The notes: generated by a model from the sequence alone, not told the origin. A stretch of DNA of 64,000 nt from Inhella crocodyli (GCF_004004565.1 NZ_SACM01000001.1:682001-746000), one strand, 5' to 3'. Shown: positions 41,492 to 51,800, numbered from the stretch's first letter. Program-made: numbers and translations.

Positions 41492-43861
41492 TCAGCGCAA
41501 GCTGTCGAGCAAGGCCTTGGCCTTCTCGTACAAGGGACCGCTGTCCACTTGGTTGATCAGCTCCTGCAACACGTCGCGAGCCCCTTCCACGTCGCCGATC
41601 TGGCGGAACTCCTCGGCCAGTTCCAGCTGGCGCGTGAGCGGATCGCCGTCGTCATTGGCCAGGTCCTGCACCGCGTCGATCAGGCTGTCGCCGCCCACCT
41701 TGGCACGCTGCTCGGCATTGTCCAGGGGCTGACCCATCGTGCTCGGCGACTCGGTGCTCGCCTCGAAGTCGAGGTCGTCGAGCTTGAAGTCGAGGGCATT
41801 GCCCTGGCTGGCGGCCGGCGCTGGCGCATCCAACTCCATCGGCATGGTCAGATCGGGGCCCTTGGCCGGCGCAGGAGCGGGCTCGGGCGCGCCGAGATCG
41901 AGGTCGAGGTCCAGGCTGCTGTCGGCCGCCAGCTCGGGCTGGTTGGCAAAGGTCTCGGTCGTGGCGCCAGCCAGCGCGGTCACGGCCGCCGGCAGGGTGC
42001 TGGCGTCCATGGGCTCGGGGCGCGGCGCTTCGTCGTCGAACATGGAGCGCGGGCCGCCGCCCGGCTGGTACAGCGGGTTCTCGGCGTCGATGCCGCGGCC
42101 CATCTCCTGGGCCTTCAGCCAGTCCTCGCCCTGCCCCTTGCTTTCGGCGTACAGCTGCAAGGCGAGTTGCTCGTAGCCCCGGACGTCGCGGCGCTTGGCA
42201 TAGACCTCCAACAGCTTCAGTCGGATCGCCGTGCGCTCCGGCTGGCTGCGCAGCGCCTCTTTCAAGATCTCTTCGGCTTGCAGGTCGCGGCCGTAGGCCA
42301 AGTACACATCGGCCTCGGCCACGGGGTCGACGTCACCGTGCGCATCCAACTGGCTCAAGGAGTAGGACATCGACGAGACGCCGCTGGCGCCGTCGCGCGT
42401 GTCGACCCGCTGACCGCCCGTCACTCCGAAGAAGGAATCGGGTTGCAAACGGCTCTCGCCGAACATGGTCTCGCGGCCCTGGTCGAGCTTGGGCTTGCGC
42501 GTGGCACGCCAGCCTGCGAAGCCCAAGGCCCCCAGCAGACCGATGCCCAAAGCGGCGCCCACCGGCGTCTTGAGCCAGCCCATGACGCCATCGTCGGCTT
42601 CGGCCGCCGGGGCCGGGGCCGCCGGAATCGGCTTGGGCTTGCTCGCAGCCAACGGTGCCGATGCGACGGCACTGGCGGCTTTGGGCAGCGACGCCGGCAA
42701 GGCGATGGCCGATGCGGCCGCGGGCAGGGACGCCGCCGGGGCCCCGGGCTTGGCGGCCTCCGACAGCTTTTGCAGGTCTTGGACGTTGCGGGTCAGCGCG
42801 GCCACGCTGTCGGCCGGCTTCGACGCGGGAGCGGCCGGCGCTGGCGCCGGCGCGGACGCCACGGGCGCCGGCTTGCTCAGGGTCAAGCGGTCGCCCGTGG
42901 GGGCCGCGGGTTTGCTTTCTTGCACCTGGGCTTGCACGGCCCCTTTGGTGCTGCGCTCCGGCTCGGCGGGCAACTTGGGCGCCGCGCTCGCGAGGCCCTG
43001 GCGGGCGTTGTCGAAGTCGGCGCTGTGCGCCTTGACGACCTGGCGTGCCTCGGCCGCCGCGATGGACGCGGCCTCCGCGCCGGGCACCTTGAGACGGGCC
43101 CCCGCGCGCAGCAGGTTCATGTTGTTGTTCAGGAAGGCGTCTGGGTTGCCGCGGTACAGCGCCACGAGCATTTGGTCGAGCGAAACGCCGGGTTGCAGGT
43201 GGCGCGACGCGATGCGCGACAGGGACTCGCCCCCACGAACCACCACCGTGCCATCGGCCGGGGCTGCCGGGCGCGGCGCCGGTGCCGGTGCCGACGCGGG
43301 CGGTGAGGCTGCACGTTCAGCCTGCACAGGCGCAGAACGCGCCGCAGGTGCGGCCACCGGCGCCGCTGGCGCCGGTGGTGCCGAGACCACGGGGGCCACG
43401 GGCGCCGACTCGGGCGCGCGGGCCATGCGGTTGGGCGGGTCGAACAGCAGGGTGTATTCGCGCGTCAGGCGACCGCTGGACCAACTGATGTCCAAGACCA
43501 CGTCGACGAAGGGCTCTTGCACCGCCCGATCGCTGGCCAAGCGCAGCACGCTGCGACCGTCGTTGCGCTTGATCAGTTGCACCTGGGTGCCCGACAGCAC
43601 GGCGTTGTAGTCCAGGCCGTTGCTGCGATAGACATCCGGCGAGGCCACGCGCACCCGCAGGCTGGCGGCTTCCTCGGGGCTGAGGCTGGTGAGCTCGATC
43701 TCCGCCCGGAGGGTCTCCCCCAGGGCCGATTGCACGTTCAGTCGCCCCAGGCCCAGGGCATGGCTGGCGCCAGCCGACAGGGTCAGACTGGCCGCCAAAG
43801 CCAATTGCGACAACGAGAAGCGCGCGCGGCGCGAGAGATCTTGGTTCAAAGCGTCCCCCAT
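41492..43861 (-). CDS. fimV: FimV-like polar/pilus-assembly protein with LysM domain
   Basis: A 789-residue envelope protein. A signal-like N-terminus (basic SRRARFSLSQ, hydrophobic to about residue 35) precedes the FimV N-domain (GLGRLNVQSALGETLRAEIEL, landmark QSALGETLRA), an alanine/proline-rich stretch, and a LysM peptidoglycan-binding motif (about 215-275, GGESLSRIASRHLQPGVSLD). A long low-complexity linker and a transmembrane helix near residue 480 (GAALGIGLLGALGFAGW) follow. The acidic cytoplasmic part ends in a TPR-like FimV C-domain (EFRQIGDVEGARDVLQELI). The start is uncertain: an upstream ATG at 43909 would add 16 residues. It is a polar landmark for type IV pili. Confidence 0.87.
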   Translation of the reverse strand: MGDALNQDLSRRARFSLSQLALAASLTLSAGASHALGLGRLNVQSALGETLRAEIELTSLSPEEAASLRVRVASPDVYRSNGLDYNAVLSGTQVQLIKRNDGRSVLRLASDRAVQEPFVDVVLDISWSSGRLTREYTLLFDPPNRMARAPESAPVAPVVSAPPAPAAPVAAPAARSAPVQAERAASPPASAPAPAPRPAAPADGTVVVRGGESLSRIASRHLQPGVSLDQMLVALYRGNPDAFLNNNMNLLRAGARLKVPGAEAASIAAAEARQVVKAHSADFDNARQGLASAAPKLPAEPERSTKGAVQAQVQESKPAAPTGDRLTLSKPAPVASAPAPAPAAPASKPADSVAALTRNVQDLQKLSEAAKPGAPAASLPAAASAIALPASLPKAASAVASAPLAASKPKPIPAAPAPAAEADDGVMGWLKTPVGAALGIGLLGALGFAGWRATRKPKLDQGRETMFGESRLQPDSFFGVTGGQRVDTRDGASGVSSMSYSLSQLDAHGDVDPVAEADVYLAYGRDLQAEEILKEALRSQPERTAIRLKLLEVYAKRRDVRGYEQLALQLYAESKGQGEDWLKAQEMGRGIDAENPLYQPGGGPRSMFDDEAPRPEPMDASTLPAAVTALAGATTETFANQPELAADSSLDLDLDLGAPEPAPAPAKGPDLTMPMELDAPAPAASQGNALDFKLDDLDFEASTESPSTMGQPLDNAEQRAKVGGDSLIDAVQDLANDDGDPLTRQLELAEEFRQIGDVEGARDVLQELINQVDSGPLYEKAKALLDSLR

Positions 43862-43934
43862 CGCCCATGCCGGGAAACGACCCGGCTTCAGGCGAAATTG
43901 CAATGGCATCAAGCATATCCGCTGTACACCTGAG

Positions 43935-43965
43935 AAAACGCCTGCAAAGCTGGGCTTGCAGGCGT
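43935..43965 (-). terminator. Terminator after asd
   Basis: On the minus strand a 10-bp perfect stem, ACGCCTGCAA (43965-43956) with TTGCAGGCGT (43947-43938) and an 8-nt loop, leads into TTTTCTC. It separates leuCDB-asd from fimV, so fimV probably has its own promoter in the remaining ~75 bases. Confidence 0.8.
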
Positions 43966-44004
43966 TCACCGACGGGGGTTTGCCCCAGGGTCCAGCGGGA
44001 GGGA

Positions 44005-45123
44005 TCAGCGCTCGATCAGGATGCGCAGCATGCGGCGCAACGGCTCGGCCGCGCCCCACAGCAATTGGTCACCAATCGTGAACGCGCCCAGGTACTCGGG
44101 GCCCATGGCCAGCTTGCGCAGGCGGCCGACCGGGATGGTGAGCGTGCCGGTGATCGCCACGGGGGTCAGGTCGCGGATCGTGGCCTCGCGGGTGTTGGGC
44201 ACCACCTTCACCCAGGCGTTGTCGGCGGCGATCATGGCCTCGATCTCGTCCAGCGGCACGTCCTTCTTGAGCTTGAAGGTCAGCGCTTGGCTGTGGCAGC
44301 GCATGGCCCCAATGCGGACGCAAAAGCCATCGACCGGGATCGCGTTGGCGCTTGACCCGAGGATCTTGTTGGTCTCGGCCATGCCCTTCCACTCTTCCTT
44401 GGACATGCCGTTGCCGAGGTCCTTGTCGATCCAAGGAATGAGCGAGCCGCCCAGCGGCACGCCAAAGTTGGCGGTTTCGGCCGCCGTCAGCGAGCGCTGC
44501 TTGTCAACGATGCGGCGGTCGATCTCGAGGATGGCGCTCTTGGGGTCGTCCAGCAGGGCCTTGACCTCGGCGTTCAGCGTGCCGTACTGCGTGAGCAGTT
44601 CGCGCATGTGCTGGGCGCCGCCACCGCTGGCCGCTTGGTAGGTTTGGGTGCTCATCCACTCGACCAAACCGGCCTTGTAGAGCGCGCCCACGCCCATGAG
44701 CATGCAACTGACCGTGCAGTTGCCGCCGATCCAGTTGTTGCCGCCCTGGGCCAGGGCTTGGTCGATCACCGGGCGGTTGACCGGGTCGAGCACGATGACA
44801 GCGTCGTCGGCCATGCGCAGGCTGCTGGCGGCGTCGATCCAGTGCCCCGTCCAACCGGCAGCGCGAAGCTTGGGGTACACCTCGTTGGTGTAGTCGCCGC
44901 CTTGGCAGGTGATGACGACGTCGCAGCGCTTGAGCTGCTCGATGTCGTGCGCATCCTGCAAGGTGGTTTCGTTCTTGGCTTGCGCCGGGGCTTTGCCGCC
45001 GGCGTTGCTGGTGCTGAAGAACAGGGGTTCGATCAGGTCGAAGTCTTTTTCGGCGGTCATCCGGTCCATCAGCACCGAACCCACCATCCCACGCCAGCCC
45101 ACCAGGCCCACCAAGGTCGTCAT
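44005..45123 (-). CDS. asd: Aspartate-semialdehyde dehydrogenase
   Basis: A 372-residue dehydrogenase. [19 protein letters not shown] is the NADP-binding loop, the catalytic cysteine is C136 in [12 protein letters not shown], and the active-site histidine is in [16 protein letters not shown]. It makes aspartate semialdehyde for lysine, methionine and threonine synthesis. A GTG codon immediately precedes the chosen ATG. It follows leuB by 36 bases and ends at a terminator. Confidence 0.97.
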   Translation of the reverse strand: MTTLVGLVGWRGMVGSVLMDRMTAEKDFDLIEPLFFSTSNAGGKAPAQAKNETTLQDAHDIEQLKRCDVVITCQGGDYTNEVYPKLRAAGWTGHWIDAASSLRMADDAVIVLDPVNRPVIDQALAQGGNNWIGGNCTVSCMLMGVGALYKAGLVEWMSTQTYQAASGGGAQHMRELLTQYGTLNAEVKALLDDPKSAILEIDRRIVDKQRSLTAAETANFGVPLGGSLIPWIDKDLGNGMSKEEWKGMAETNKILGSSANAIPVDGFCVRIGAMRCHSQALTFKLKKDVPLDEIEAMIAADNAWVKVVPNTREATIRDLTPVAITGTLTIPVGRLRKLAMGPEYLGAFTIGDQLLWGAAEPLRRMLRILIER

Positions 45124-45159
45124 CACCGCTCCAAAAACAAGAAAAACACGCCTAACGCA

Positions 45160-46242
45160 TCAACCCAGCGCTTGGAGGACAGCGTCCCCCATCGCCTGGG
45201 TGCCCACCCGCTCACAGCCTTCGCTCCAGATGTCGCCGGTGCGCAGGCCTTGGGCCAGCACGGCCTGCACGGCCGCTTCGATGCGGTCGGCGGCCTCGCC
45301 CCAGCCCAGGGTGTAGCGGCACATCATCGCCGCACTCAAGATCGTGGCCAGCGGGTTGGCGATGCCCTTGCCCGCGATGTCGGGGGCGCTGCCGTGGCTG
45401 GGCTCGTACAGGCCCTTGTTGGCCTTGTCGAGCGAGGCCGAGGGCAGCATGCCGATGGAGCCGGTGAGCATGGCGGCCTCGTCGGACAGGATGTCGCCGA
45501 ACAGGTTGCCGGTGACGATCACGTCGAAAGCCTTGGGCGCCTTCACGAGTTGCATGGCGGCGTTGTCCACGTACATGTGGTCCAGGGCCACGTCGGGGTA
45601 CTGCTGGTGCACGTCGATCACCACGTCGCGCCAGAACTGCGAGGTTTCCAGCACATTGGCCTTGTCCACGCTGGTGACCTTGCCGCGGCGCTTGCGCGCC
45701 GCCTGGAAGGCCACGTGGGCGATGCGCTCGACTTCCGGACGGCTGTAGCGCATGGTGTCAAAAGCCTCGTCGGCCCCGGGGAAGTGCCCGTCCACGGCCG
45801 TGCGGCGGCCGCGCGGGGTGCCGAAGTAGATGTCGCCGGTCAACTCGCGCAGGATGAGGATGTCCAGCCCCGCCACCAGCTCGGGCTTGAGGCTGCTGGC
45901 GTGCGTCAGCTGCGGGTAGCACAGGGCCGGGCGCAGGTTGGCGAACAGGCCCAGGTGCTTGCGCAGGCCCAAGATCGCCTGCTCCGGACGCAGCGGGCGG
46001 TCGAGCTTGTCGTACTTCCAATCGCCCACGGCGCCGAAGAGCACGGCGTCGGCGCGCTGCGCCAGGGCCAGGGTGCTTTCGGGCAGCGGATGGCCGGCCG
46101 CCTCGTAGGCGGCACCGCCCACGGGGGCGGTTTCCAGGGCGATCGGCAGCTTCAGGGCCTTCAGGATCTTGACGGCCTCGGCCATGATTTCGGGGCCGAT
46201 GCCGTCGCCGGGCAGCACGGCGATGAGTTTGGTGGCGCTCAT
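45160..46242 (-). CDS. leuB: 3-isopropylmalate dehydrogenase
   Basis: A 360-residue decarboxylating dehydrogenase. [20 protein letters not shown] is the N-terminus, [24 protein letters not shown] the substrate loop, and [18 protein letters not shown] plus [10 protein letters not shown] carry catalytic K and D residues. [19 protein letters not shown] is the cofactor/metal site. It produces 2-oxoisocaproate for leucine. It overlaps leuD by 4 bases. Confidence 0.97.
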   Translation of the reverse strand: MSATKLIAVLPGDGIGPEIMAEAVKILKALKLPIALETAPVGGAAYEAAGHPLPESTLALAQRADAVLFGAVGDWKYDKLDRPLRPEQAILGLRKHLGLFANLRPALCYPQLTHASSLKPELVAGLDILILRELTGDIYFGTPRGRRTAVDGHFPGADEAFDTMRYSRPEVERIAHVAFQAARKRRGKVTSVDKANVLETSQFWRDVVIDVHQQYPDVALDHMYVDNAAMQLVKAPKAFDVIVTGNLFGDILSDEAAMLTGSIGMLPSASLDKANKGLYEPSHGSAPDIAGKGIANPLATILSAAMMCRYTLGWGEAADRIEAAVQAVLAQGLRTGDIWSEGCERVGTQAMGDAVLQALG

Positions 46243-46889
46243 GCGGTCAGTTCTCGCTTCAACCAGGGTTTGGCGGCCAGGCGCTTCGCTTGGAAGGCCT
46301 CGATGTCGGCCGCGTGCTGCAGGGTCAGGCCGATTTCGTCCAGGCCGTTGAGCAGGCAGTGCTTGCGGAAGGGCTCGACGTCAAAGGCGTGCTCAACGCC
46401 TTCGGGCGTCACCACCACCTGGCGCGCCAAGTCGATGGCCAGTTGGTAGCCCGGCGTGGCGTGCACAGCTTGGAACAAGGCGTCGACCACAGCCTCGGGC
46501 AAGACGATGGGCAGCAAGCCGTTCTTGAAGCAGTTGTTGAAGAAGATGTCGGCAAAGCTGGGCGCGATGACGGCGCGGATGCCGTACTGCTGAATGGCCC
46601 AGGGCGCGTGCTCGCGGCTGGAGCCACAGCCGAAGTTGGCGCGGGCGAGCATCACGCTGGCACCGGCGTAGCGCGGCTGGTTGAGCACGAACGCGGGGTT
46701 CGGCTTGCGGCTGGCCGGGTCTTGGCCGGGCTCGCCCTTGTCGAGGTAGCGCCACTCGTCGAACAGGTTGGGACCGAAGCCCGTGCGCTGGATCGACTTG
46801 AGGAACTGCTTGGGGATGATGGCGTCGGTGTCGACGTTCGCGCGGTCGATGGGAACGACCAGGCCCTGGTGCTGGGTGAAGGCTTGCAT
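46239..46889 (-). CDS. leuD: 3-isopropylmalate dehydratase small subunit
   Basis: A 216-residue Leu[38 protein letters not shown] and [17 protein letters not shown] are the family motifs. It completes the aconitase-type active site with LeuC. The ATG at 46889 is used; a GTG one codon upstream is in frame. An entericidin gene lies between leuC and leuD. Confidence 0.97.
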   Translation of the reverse strand: MQAFTQHQGLVVPIDRANVDTDAIIPKQFLKSIQRTGFGPNLFDEWRYLDKGEPGQDPASRKPNPAFVLNQPRYAGASVMLARANFGCGSSREHAPWAIQQYGIRAVIAPSFADIFFNNCFKNGLLPIVLPEAVVDALFQAVHATPGYQLAIDLARQVVVTPEGVEHAFDVEPFRKHCLLNGLDEIGLTLQHAADIEAFQAKRLAAKPWLKRELTA

Positions 46890-46924
46890 CACTTCTCCAT
46901 GCCCAGGGCTCGGCCCTGGGCGGT

Positions 46925-47056
46925 TTACTTCTTGGCGGCTTCTTCGAGCTTCTCGCCGGCCTTCTTCACGTCCTTGCCAATGCCTTGCATGGTGTTGCAG
47001 GCGCTCAGGCTGACGAGGGCGAAGGCGGCGATGGCGGTGAGGATCAGGCGTTGCAT
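46925..47056 (-). CDS. Entericidin A/B-family small lipoprotein
   Basis: A 43-residue protein with a lipoprotein signal peptide: MQRL, a hydrophobic core and the lipobox L-S-A-C with the lipidated cysteine at C20. The mature part [17 protein letters not shown] is the entericidin signature, ending in a lysine-rich amphipathic helix. It would be anchored in the envelope after lipidation. Relatives are linked to stationary-phase bacteriolysis (toxin/antidote pair EcnAB in E. coli), but only one copy is here. It sits inside the leucine operon between leuC and leuD, an arrangement seen in other Burkholderiales. It is below most gene-finder size limits. Confidence 0.88.
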   Translation of the reverse strand: MQRLILTAIAAFALVSLSACNTMQGIGKDVKKAGEKLEEAAKK

Positions 47057-47098
47057 GGTGGCGTCCGGTTCAAGGGAACAAGGAAGCCGCCATTGTCG

Positions 47099-48511
47099 TT
47101 AGGCGAGCTGGCGAACGTCGACGAAACGGCCTTTCATGGCCGCCGCCGCGGCCATGGCCGGGCTGACGAGGTGGGTGCGACCGCCAGCGCCCTGGCGCCC
47201 TTCGAAATTGCGGTTGCTGGTGCTGGCGCAACGCTCGCCCGGCTCCAAGCGGTCGGCATTCATGGCCAGGCACATCGAGCACCCGGGTTCGCGCCACTCA
47301 AAGCCGGCGGCCTTGAACACGCGGTCCAGGCCTTCGGCCTCGGCCTGCGCCTTCACCAGGCCCGAACCGGGCACCACGAGCGCCAGCTTGATGCCCTTGG
47401 CCACGCTGCCCCCGATGCGCTGCACCACGGCCGCGGCCTCGCGCAGGTCTTCGATGCGGCTGTTGGTGCAGGAGCCGATGAACACCTTGTCCGGCGCGAT
47501 GGAGCCGATGCGCTGGTGCGGCTGCAGGCCCATGTAGCTGAGCGCGCGCTGTGTGGCGTCGCGCTTCACGGCGTCGGCCTCGCGCAAGGGGTCGGGGGTG
47601 AAGGCGTCGATGGGCAGGACCATCTCGGGACTGGTGCCCCAGCTGACTTGGGGCGCCACGGCGCTCGCGTCGATTTCGACGACCGCGTCGAAGTGCGCAC
47701 CGTCGTCGCTGACCAGGGTGCGCCAATAGGCCTCGGCCTGGGCCCACTCGTCACCCTGCGGCGACAGGGGACGGTCCTTCAGGTAAGCGATCGTGGTGTC
47801 GTCCACGCCCACCAAGCCGGCACGGGCGCCGGCTTCGATGGCCATGTTGCACACGGTCATGCGGCCTTCCATGCTCAGGGCCTGGATGCCCTCGCCAGCG
47901 AACTCGATGGTGTAGCCCGTGCCGCCGGCCGTGCCGATCTTGCCGATGATGGCCAGCACCAGGTCCTTGGCCGTCACCCCCGGTTGCAAGCGGCCGTTGA
48001 CCTGCACGCGCATGTTCTTGGCTTTTTTGGCCACCAGGCACTGCGTGGCCAGCACGTGCTCCACCTCGCTGGTGCCGATGCCATGGGCCAGGGCGGCAAA
48101 GGCGCCGTGCGTGGAGGTGTGGCTGTCGCCGCAAACCACGGTCATGCCCGGCAGCGTGGCGCCCTGCTCGGGGCCGATGACGTGCACGATGCCTTGGCGG
48201 CGGTCGTTCATCTTGAACTGACGGATGCCGTGCTTGTCGCAGTTGGCGTCCAGGGTGTCGACCTGCAGCTTGCTGATGGGGTCGGCGATGCCCGCGGCAC
48301 GGTCGGTCGTGGGCACGTTGTGGTCGCTGACCGCCAAGTTGGCGGCCAAGCGCCAGACCTTGCGCCCGGCCAGGGCCAGGCCTTCGAACGCCTGCGGGCT
48401 GGTGACTTCGTGCACCAGGTGGCGGTCGATGTAGATCAGGGCGGTGCCGTCCGGCTCGGTTCGGACAACGTGCTCGTCCCAGAGCTTGTCGTACAGGGTC
48501 TTGGCGGTCAT
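47099..48511 (-). CDS. leuC: 3-isopropylmalate dehydratase large subunit
   Basis: A 470-residue aconitase-family subunit. The 4Fe-4S cysteines are in [13 protein letters not shown] and [32 protein letters not shown] and [29 protein letters not shown] are present. With LeuD it isomerises 2- to 3-isopropylmalate. The ATG at 48511 is the start; the open frame continues upstream across the LysR gene but that part is a shadow. It follows the LysR gene by 17 bases. Confidence 0.97.
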   Translation of the reverse strand: MTAKTLYDKLWDEHVVRTEPDGTALIYIDRHLVHEVTSPQAFEGLALAGRKVWRLAANLAVSDHNVPTTDRAAGIADPISKLQVDTLDANCDKHGIRQFKMNDRRQGIVHVIGPEQGATLPGMTVVCGDSHTSTHGAFAALAHGIGTSEVEHVLATQCLVAKKAKNMRVQVNGRLQPGVTAKDLVLAIIGKIGTAGGTGYTIEFAGEGIQALSMEGRMTVCNMAIEAGARAGLVGVDDTTIAYLKDRPLSPQGDEWAQAEAYWRTLVSDDGAHFDAVVEIDASAVAPQVSWGTSPEMVLPIDAFTPDPLREADAVKRDATQRALSYMGLQPHQRIGSIAPDKVFIGSCTNSRIEDLREAAAVVQRIGGSVAKGIKLALVVPGSGLVKAQAEAEGLDRVFKAAGFEWREPGCSMCLAMNADRLEPGERCASTSNRNFEGRQGAGGRTHLVSPAMAAAAAMKGRFVDVRQLA

Positions 48512-48528
48512 GCAGAAACGAAGGTGAA

Positions 48529-49542
48529 TCAGGTCGAAGACGGGGCGCGGCGTTTGGACTTGGCCGCGGCCGGGACAGGGGCCGGCACGGGTTCGGGCTC
48601 GGCGGGAAGCAGCTTGGCCTGGGCTTGGGCCAACGCGGCCGCGGCCGCGGCCGCGGCCTGGGGCGGGCACAGCGCGTCCACAAAGCGCTGCACCACGGCC
48701 GACAGGCTTTGCTGGCGCGGCACGGCGACACGGTACTCGCGCGCGGCCCACGGTTCCTGCAGGCTGAGTTGTTGCACCGCGAAGACTTGCGCGAAGCGCT
48801 CGGCCGGGCCCTGCGGCAGCACGGCAACGCCCAAGCCGGCTTCCACCAACTGGGCGATGGCGTCGAAGCCGCGCACTTGCAGGCGGGCCTTGAGCGTCTT
48901 GCCCACCAGCGCCGCCTGTTCGCGCATCACCTCTTGGGCCGCGGCCCCGGCGTGCAGGCCGACGAGGTCGTACTCCAACAGGTCTGAGAAGCGAACGCTG
49001 CCGCGGTCGGCCAGCGGGTGCCCGCGGGGCACCAGCACCGACAAGCGGGCGAAGCGGTAGCTGCGGGTGTCCAGGCGGTTGTCCAGCACCGGCGGCGTGA
49101 AGATGCCCACGTCGGCCCGGCCCTCGGCCACCGCGGCTTGCACCTCGGCGCTGGTGAGGTCTTCGAGGCTGATGCGAATCTGCGGGTGGCGGTTGCTGAA
49201 GCTGGCCAAGTCGGCCGGCAGGCACTCGGCGATGGCACCCCCGTTGGCCACGATGCGCAAGTGGCCCTTGATGCCACGCGCGAACTCCACGACCTCGGAC
49301 TCCATCGCGTGCAGGCTGGCCTGCAAGGTCCGGATGTGGCGCACCAAGGCCCGGCCGGCCTCGGTGGGCTCGACGCCCCGGGCGCGCCGCTCAAAAAGCT
49401 TGACGCCGAGGCGCAGTTCCAGGTCGGCCAATCGCTTGCTCGCGGCCGCCAGGGCCAGGTGTTCGGCCTTGGCGCCGGCCGTGATCGAGCGCGTGCGCTC
49501 GATGGCCAGCACGAGGTGGAGGGTGGTGAGGTCGAGGCGCAT
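48529..49542 (-). CDS. LysR-family transcriptional regulator upstream of leuC
   Basis: A 337-residue LysR protein. The helix-turn-helix is at about 18-60 ([25 protein letters not shown], landmark [13 protein letters not shown]); the effector domain spans about 88-295 with [18 protein letters not shown] and [13 protein letters not shown]. An unusual C-terminal tail is almost pure alanine, then proline-rich, then basic (KSKRRAP). Gene order makes it the likely regulator of leuC-entericidin-leuDB, but it is co-directional rather than divergent. The start is the ATG at 49542; the longer frame has no supporting signal. Confidence 0.87.
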   Translation of the reverse strand: MRLDLTTLHLVLAIERTRSITAGAKAEHLALAAASKRLADLELRLGVKLFERRARGVEPTEAGRALVRHIRTLQASLHAMESEVVEFARGIKGHLRIVANGGAIAECLPADLASFSNRHPQIRISLEDLTSAEVQAAVAEGRADVGIFTPPVLDNRLDTRSYRFARLSVLVPRGHPLADRGSVRFSDLLEYDLVGLHAGAAAQEVMREQAALVGKTLKARLQVRGFDAIAQLVEAGLGVAVLPQGPAERFAQVFAVQQLSLQEPWAAREYRVAVPRQQSLSAVVQRFVDALCPPQAAAAAAAALAQAQAKLLPAEPEPVPAPVPAAAKSKRRAPSST

Positions 49543-49557
49543 GACGTTCACTTTAAA

Positions 49558-49617
49558 CCTTCGTGAGTTAGGTAGGCTTCGGCAGATTACCGCTGAATAC
49601 TGCAAAAAACACGAAGG
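49558..49617. promoter_or_regulatory. Inverted repeat upstream of the LysR and cupredoxin genes
   Basis: CCTTCGTG (49558-49565) faces CACGAAGG (49610-49617), a perfect 8-bp dyad 44 bases apart. Both arms are flanked by TTTA/TAAA. It lies just upstream of the LysR start in an AT-rich island of the 195-base divergent gap. It could be two half-sites for the LysR protein itself. The rest of the gap to 49737 shows only the GGAG ribosome-binding site of the cupredoxin gene. Confidence 0.45.
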
Positions 49618-49737
49618 CTAAACCCTAAAAACTTGGGCCGCACTGCATCCAAATGGTGCGACGCTGCGGACACCCCTGCCAATGTCCCCTGCCGCCGTGC
49701 CGGGTCCCCAACCTCCCATTCTTTTGTTGGAGCTTTC

Positions 49738-50436
49738 ATGTTGAAGACCGCGATGCGCGCCCTGCCCCTCTCTGGGCTGGCTTTGGTGACGGCGCTGCTG
49801 CCCGGGTGGGTGGCGGCCGCCAACCTCTCGGTTCAGGTGCTGGACCGCGAGGGCAAGCCGCTGCGCGATGCCGTGGTCATCGCCGAATCCAGCCAGTCGG
49901 GCCCACGGCCAACGCCGCCCGCCGAGGTGACCGTGACGCAGGAGAAGATGAAGTTCATTCCCGCGGTCAGCGTGGTGCACCTGAGCACCAAGGTGCGCTT
50001 CACCAACCAAGACACTTGGGACCACCACGTCAAAGGCGGTGTCATCCAGACGGGCAACCGCTACGCCAAGCCCGACGAGGGCTATGCCTTTCGACTGGCG
50101 GGTCGCAAAAGCGACCGGGCACCGAGCAGTGCCACGCAGAGCTACACGGAAGTCGGCCCGCAACTGCTGGGCTGCCACCTGCACGGCAGCATGCAAGGGC
50201 ACCTGTACGTGACCGATTCGCCCTGGTCGGGCGTGACCGACGCCGAGGGTCGCGTGGAGCTGAGCAACGTGCCTTACGGGCCGGCGCGGGTTCGCGTATG
50301 GCACCCCGACGAGCTGGTGCCCACGCCCGTTCAGGCCGTGGTGATGACCGACGCGCTGGGCCCGGTCAAGGTCGCGACCCAAATCCAAGCCCGCCGCAAG
50401 CGCAGCACCGAGCCCATGCCCCTGCCCGGCTACTGA
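49738..50436 (+). CDS. Secreted cupredoxin-like (methylamine-utilisation/plastocyanin-type) protein
   Basis: A 232-residue periplasmic protein. The signal peptide spans 1-28 (core LPLSGLALVTALLPG, end VAA). The cupredoxin part has a first histidine ligand in DTWDHHVKGG (H96/H97) and a compact ligand loop GCHLHGSM with C146, H149 and M152, a C-x2-H-x2-M spacing as in amicyanin, so a type-1 copper site is likely. A second carboxypeptidase-regulatory-like beta-sandwich is suggested by VTDAEGRVELSNVPYGPARVRVWHP. The partner is unknown. It converges on the phospholipase-like gene with a 7-base overlap. Confidence 0.83.
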   Translation: MLKTAMRALPLSGLALVTALLPGWVAAANLSVQVLDREGKPLRDAVVIAESSQSGPRPTPPAEVTVTQEKMKFIPAVSVVHLSTKVRFTNQDTWDHHVKGGVIQTGNRYAKPDEGYAFRLAGRKSDRAPSSATQSYTEVGPQLLGCHLHGSMQGHLYVTDSPWSGVTDAEGRVELSNVPYGPARVRVWHPDELVPTPVQAVVMTDALGPVKVATQIQARRKRSTEPMPLPGY

Positions 50437-51800
50437 GCCCTCGGCGCGCTGTCGGCCAGGGCCCGCACGCCGCGCACGGTGTTGCGGGTGTGGGCCCCCA
50501 AGTGGGCGAGCAATCGGGCCACGGCCTCTTGCATGGCCTCGCGCTGGGCTTGCAATTGGCGGCGCATGTCGGCGTCCAGATCGATCTGCCCCTCTTGGGC
50601 GCCGAAGTCGAAGGCCGGGTCCAGCACGTAGCGCGCTGGCGCGCCCACCACGATGGCCGCGTCGGTCGCCGGCCCGGCCGCATGGGCCTCCGCCGCCACG
50701 ACCTCGCGCAGGTACTGATCGTGCCAAGCGGGGTAGCTGCCGTCGCGCGTCACGTCGCGCAAGGCACGCTCGTTGGCCGTGTCCTCGCCGGCTTGGGCGG
50801 CCGCCAGCAGGCGACGGGTTTGGAAGTTCTCCAGCACGAAGTGGCGGTTGCTCTGCAACACGACCAAGCCGGCCTTGCGGTCGGGCCAGCCGAGCTTGTC
50901 CAGCACGTTGGCCCACAGCATGCCCGGCAAGCGCTCACCGGGGGCCGCGCTGGCGTGGTACGGCTGGGTCAGGTCTTGCACGTAGTGCAGGGCCAAGCCG
51001 GTGAACCGCCAGCCCCAGTACGCATGGCCGGTGCGAAAGGCCAAGGCCGCCAGCGTCGTGTACTGGTGCACGCGCAACTGGGCGAAGCTGCGCGCAAAGG
51101 CGGGGGCCAGGGTGTTGAACACGGCCCCTTGGTGGAAAAAGCCCATGTGGAACGGCGCTTGGCTGCTGATCCGAATGGCCGGGTTGCCAAAGGGCTGCAC
51201 CCCGAAGCCCAAGCCACCGCCGCCGGCGTTGTCGTCGAACAGGTCGATGTCGTAGCCGTAGTCGGGCTCGTCGCTGGCCGAGGCCAGCACCGCCAGCACC
51301 GGCACGGGCTGACCCGGTGCGACGGCGACGAAGCGCTGCGTGGCCCCCTTGCTCGGGGCCACGCTGGCCACGGCCTCGGGGGCCAGTGGGGGCCCATCGG
51401 CGGTGCGCTCGGGGTGGCGCGGATCGACCTGCACGAACAGCGCGAAGGCGGCTTGGGGCGACAGGCGCAGGGCGCGGGCGAAGGCGCTGCGGCGCTCGGC
51501 CTCGTCGGCTTCGGGCCGCCAAGCCCAACGCAGGCCCTCGGGCCGCGGGGTGTAGGCGCGGATGTGCGCCCGGGCCCAGGCCTCCTGCGCGTCGGTCAAG
51601 GCGGCGATGGCCGGGCCTTGGGCGCGCAAGAAGGCGTCCAGGGGCTCGGCCGGCACCGCCGGCGCCGAAGCAACCTCCGGCCAGGCCTCCAAGGCCCGGT
51701 AGCTCAACAGCGCGTGGTTGCCCCAGGCGTGCGCAAATGAGGCCAAGCCGGCCGCGCCACTCAAGAGGACGCCCATCAGGGCACGCTGCCAAGCCCGCAT
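50430..51800 (-). CDS. Secreted zinc-dependent phospholipase C/S1-P1-nuclease-like protein
   Basis: A 456-residue exported protein. The signal peptide ends AHA and the mature protein begins WGNHALLSYRAL, so the N-terminal tryptophan and nearby histidine can be zinc ligands, as in bacterial zinc phospholipase C and S1/P1 nucleases. The core motif LALHYVQDLTQPYHASAAPG supplies the H-x3-D and later H ligands. FRTGHAYWGWRFTG fits the helical fold. Whether it cleaves phospholipid or nucleic acid cannot be told. Its gene follows a small conserved gene by 16 bases. Confidence 0.72.
   Translation of the reverse strand: MRAWQRALMGVLLSGAAGLASFAHAWGNHALLSYRALEAWPEVASAPAVPAEPLDAFLRAQGPAIAALTDAQEAWARAHIRAYTPRPEGLRWAWRPEADEAERRSAFARALRLSPQAAFALFVQVDPRHPERTADGPPLAPEAVASVAPSKGATQRFVAVAPGQPVPVLAVLASASDEPDYGYDIDLFDDNAGGGGLGFGVQPFGNPAIRISSQAPFHMGFFHQGAVFNTLAPAFARSFAQLRVHQYTTLAALAFRTGHAYWGWRFTGLALHYVQDLTQPYHASAAPGERLPGMLWANVLDKLGWPDRKAGLVVLQSNRHFVLENFQTRRLLAAAQAGEDTANERALRDVTRDGSYPAWHDQYLREVVAAEAHAAGPATDAAIVVGAPARYVLDPAFDFGAQEGQIDLDADMRRQLQAQREAMQEAVARLLAHLGAHTRNTVRGVRALADSAPRAQ

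Noticed and set aside
47099-49225. 708-codon leuC frame extending over the LysR gene as a fusion
   Set aside because: The extra N-terminal part is arginine/glycine/proline-rich shadow sequence; LeuC homology begins at the ATG at 48511.
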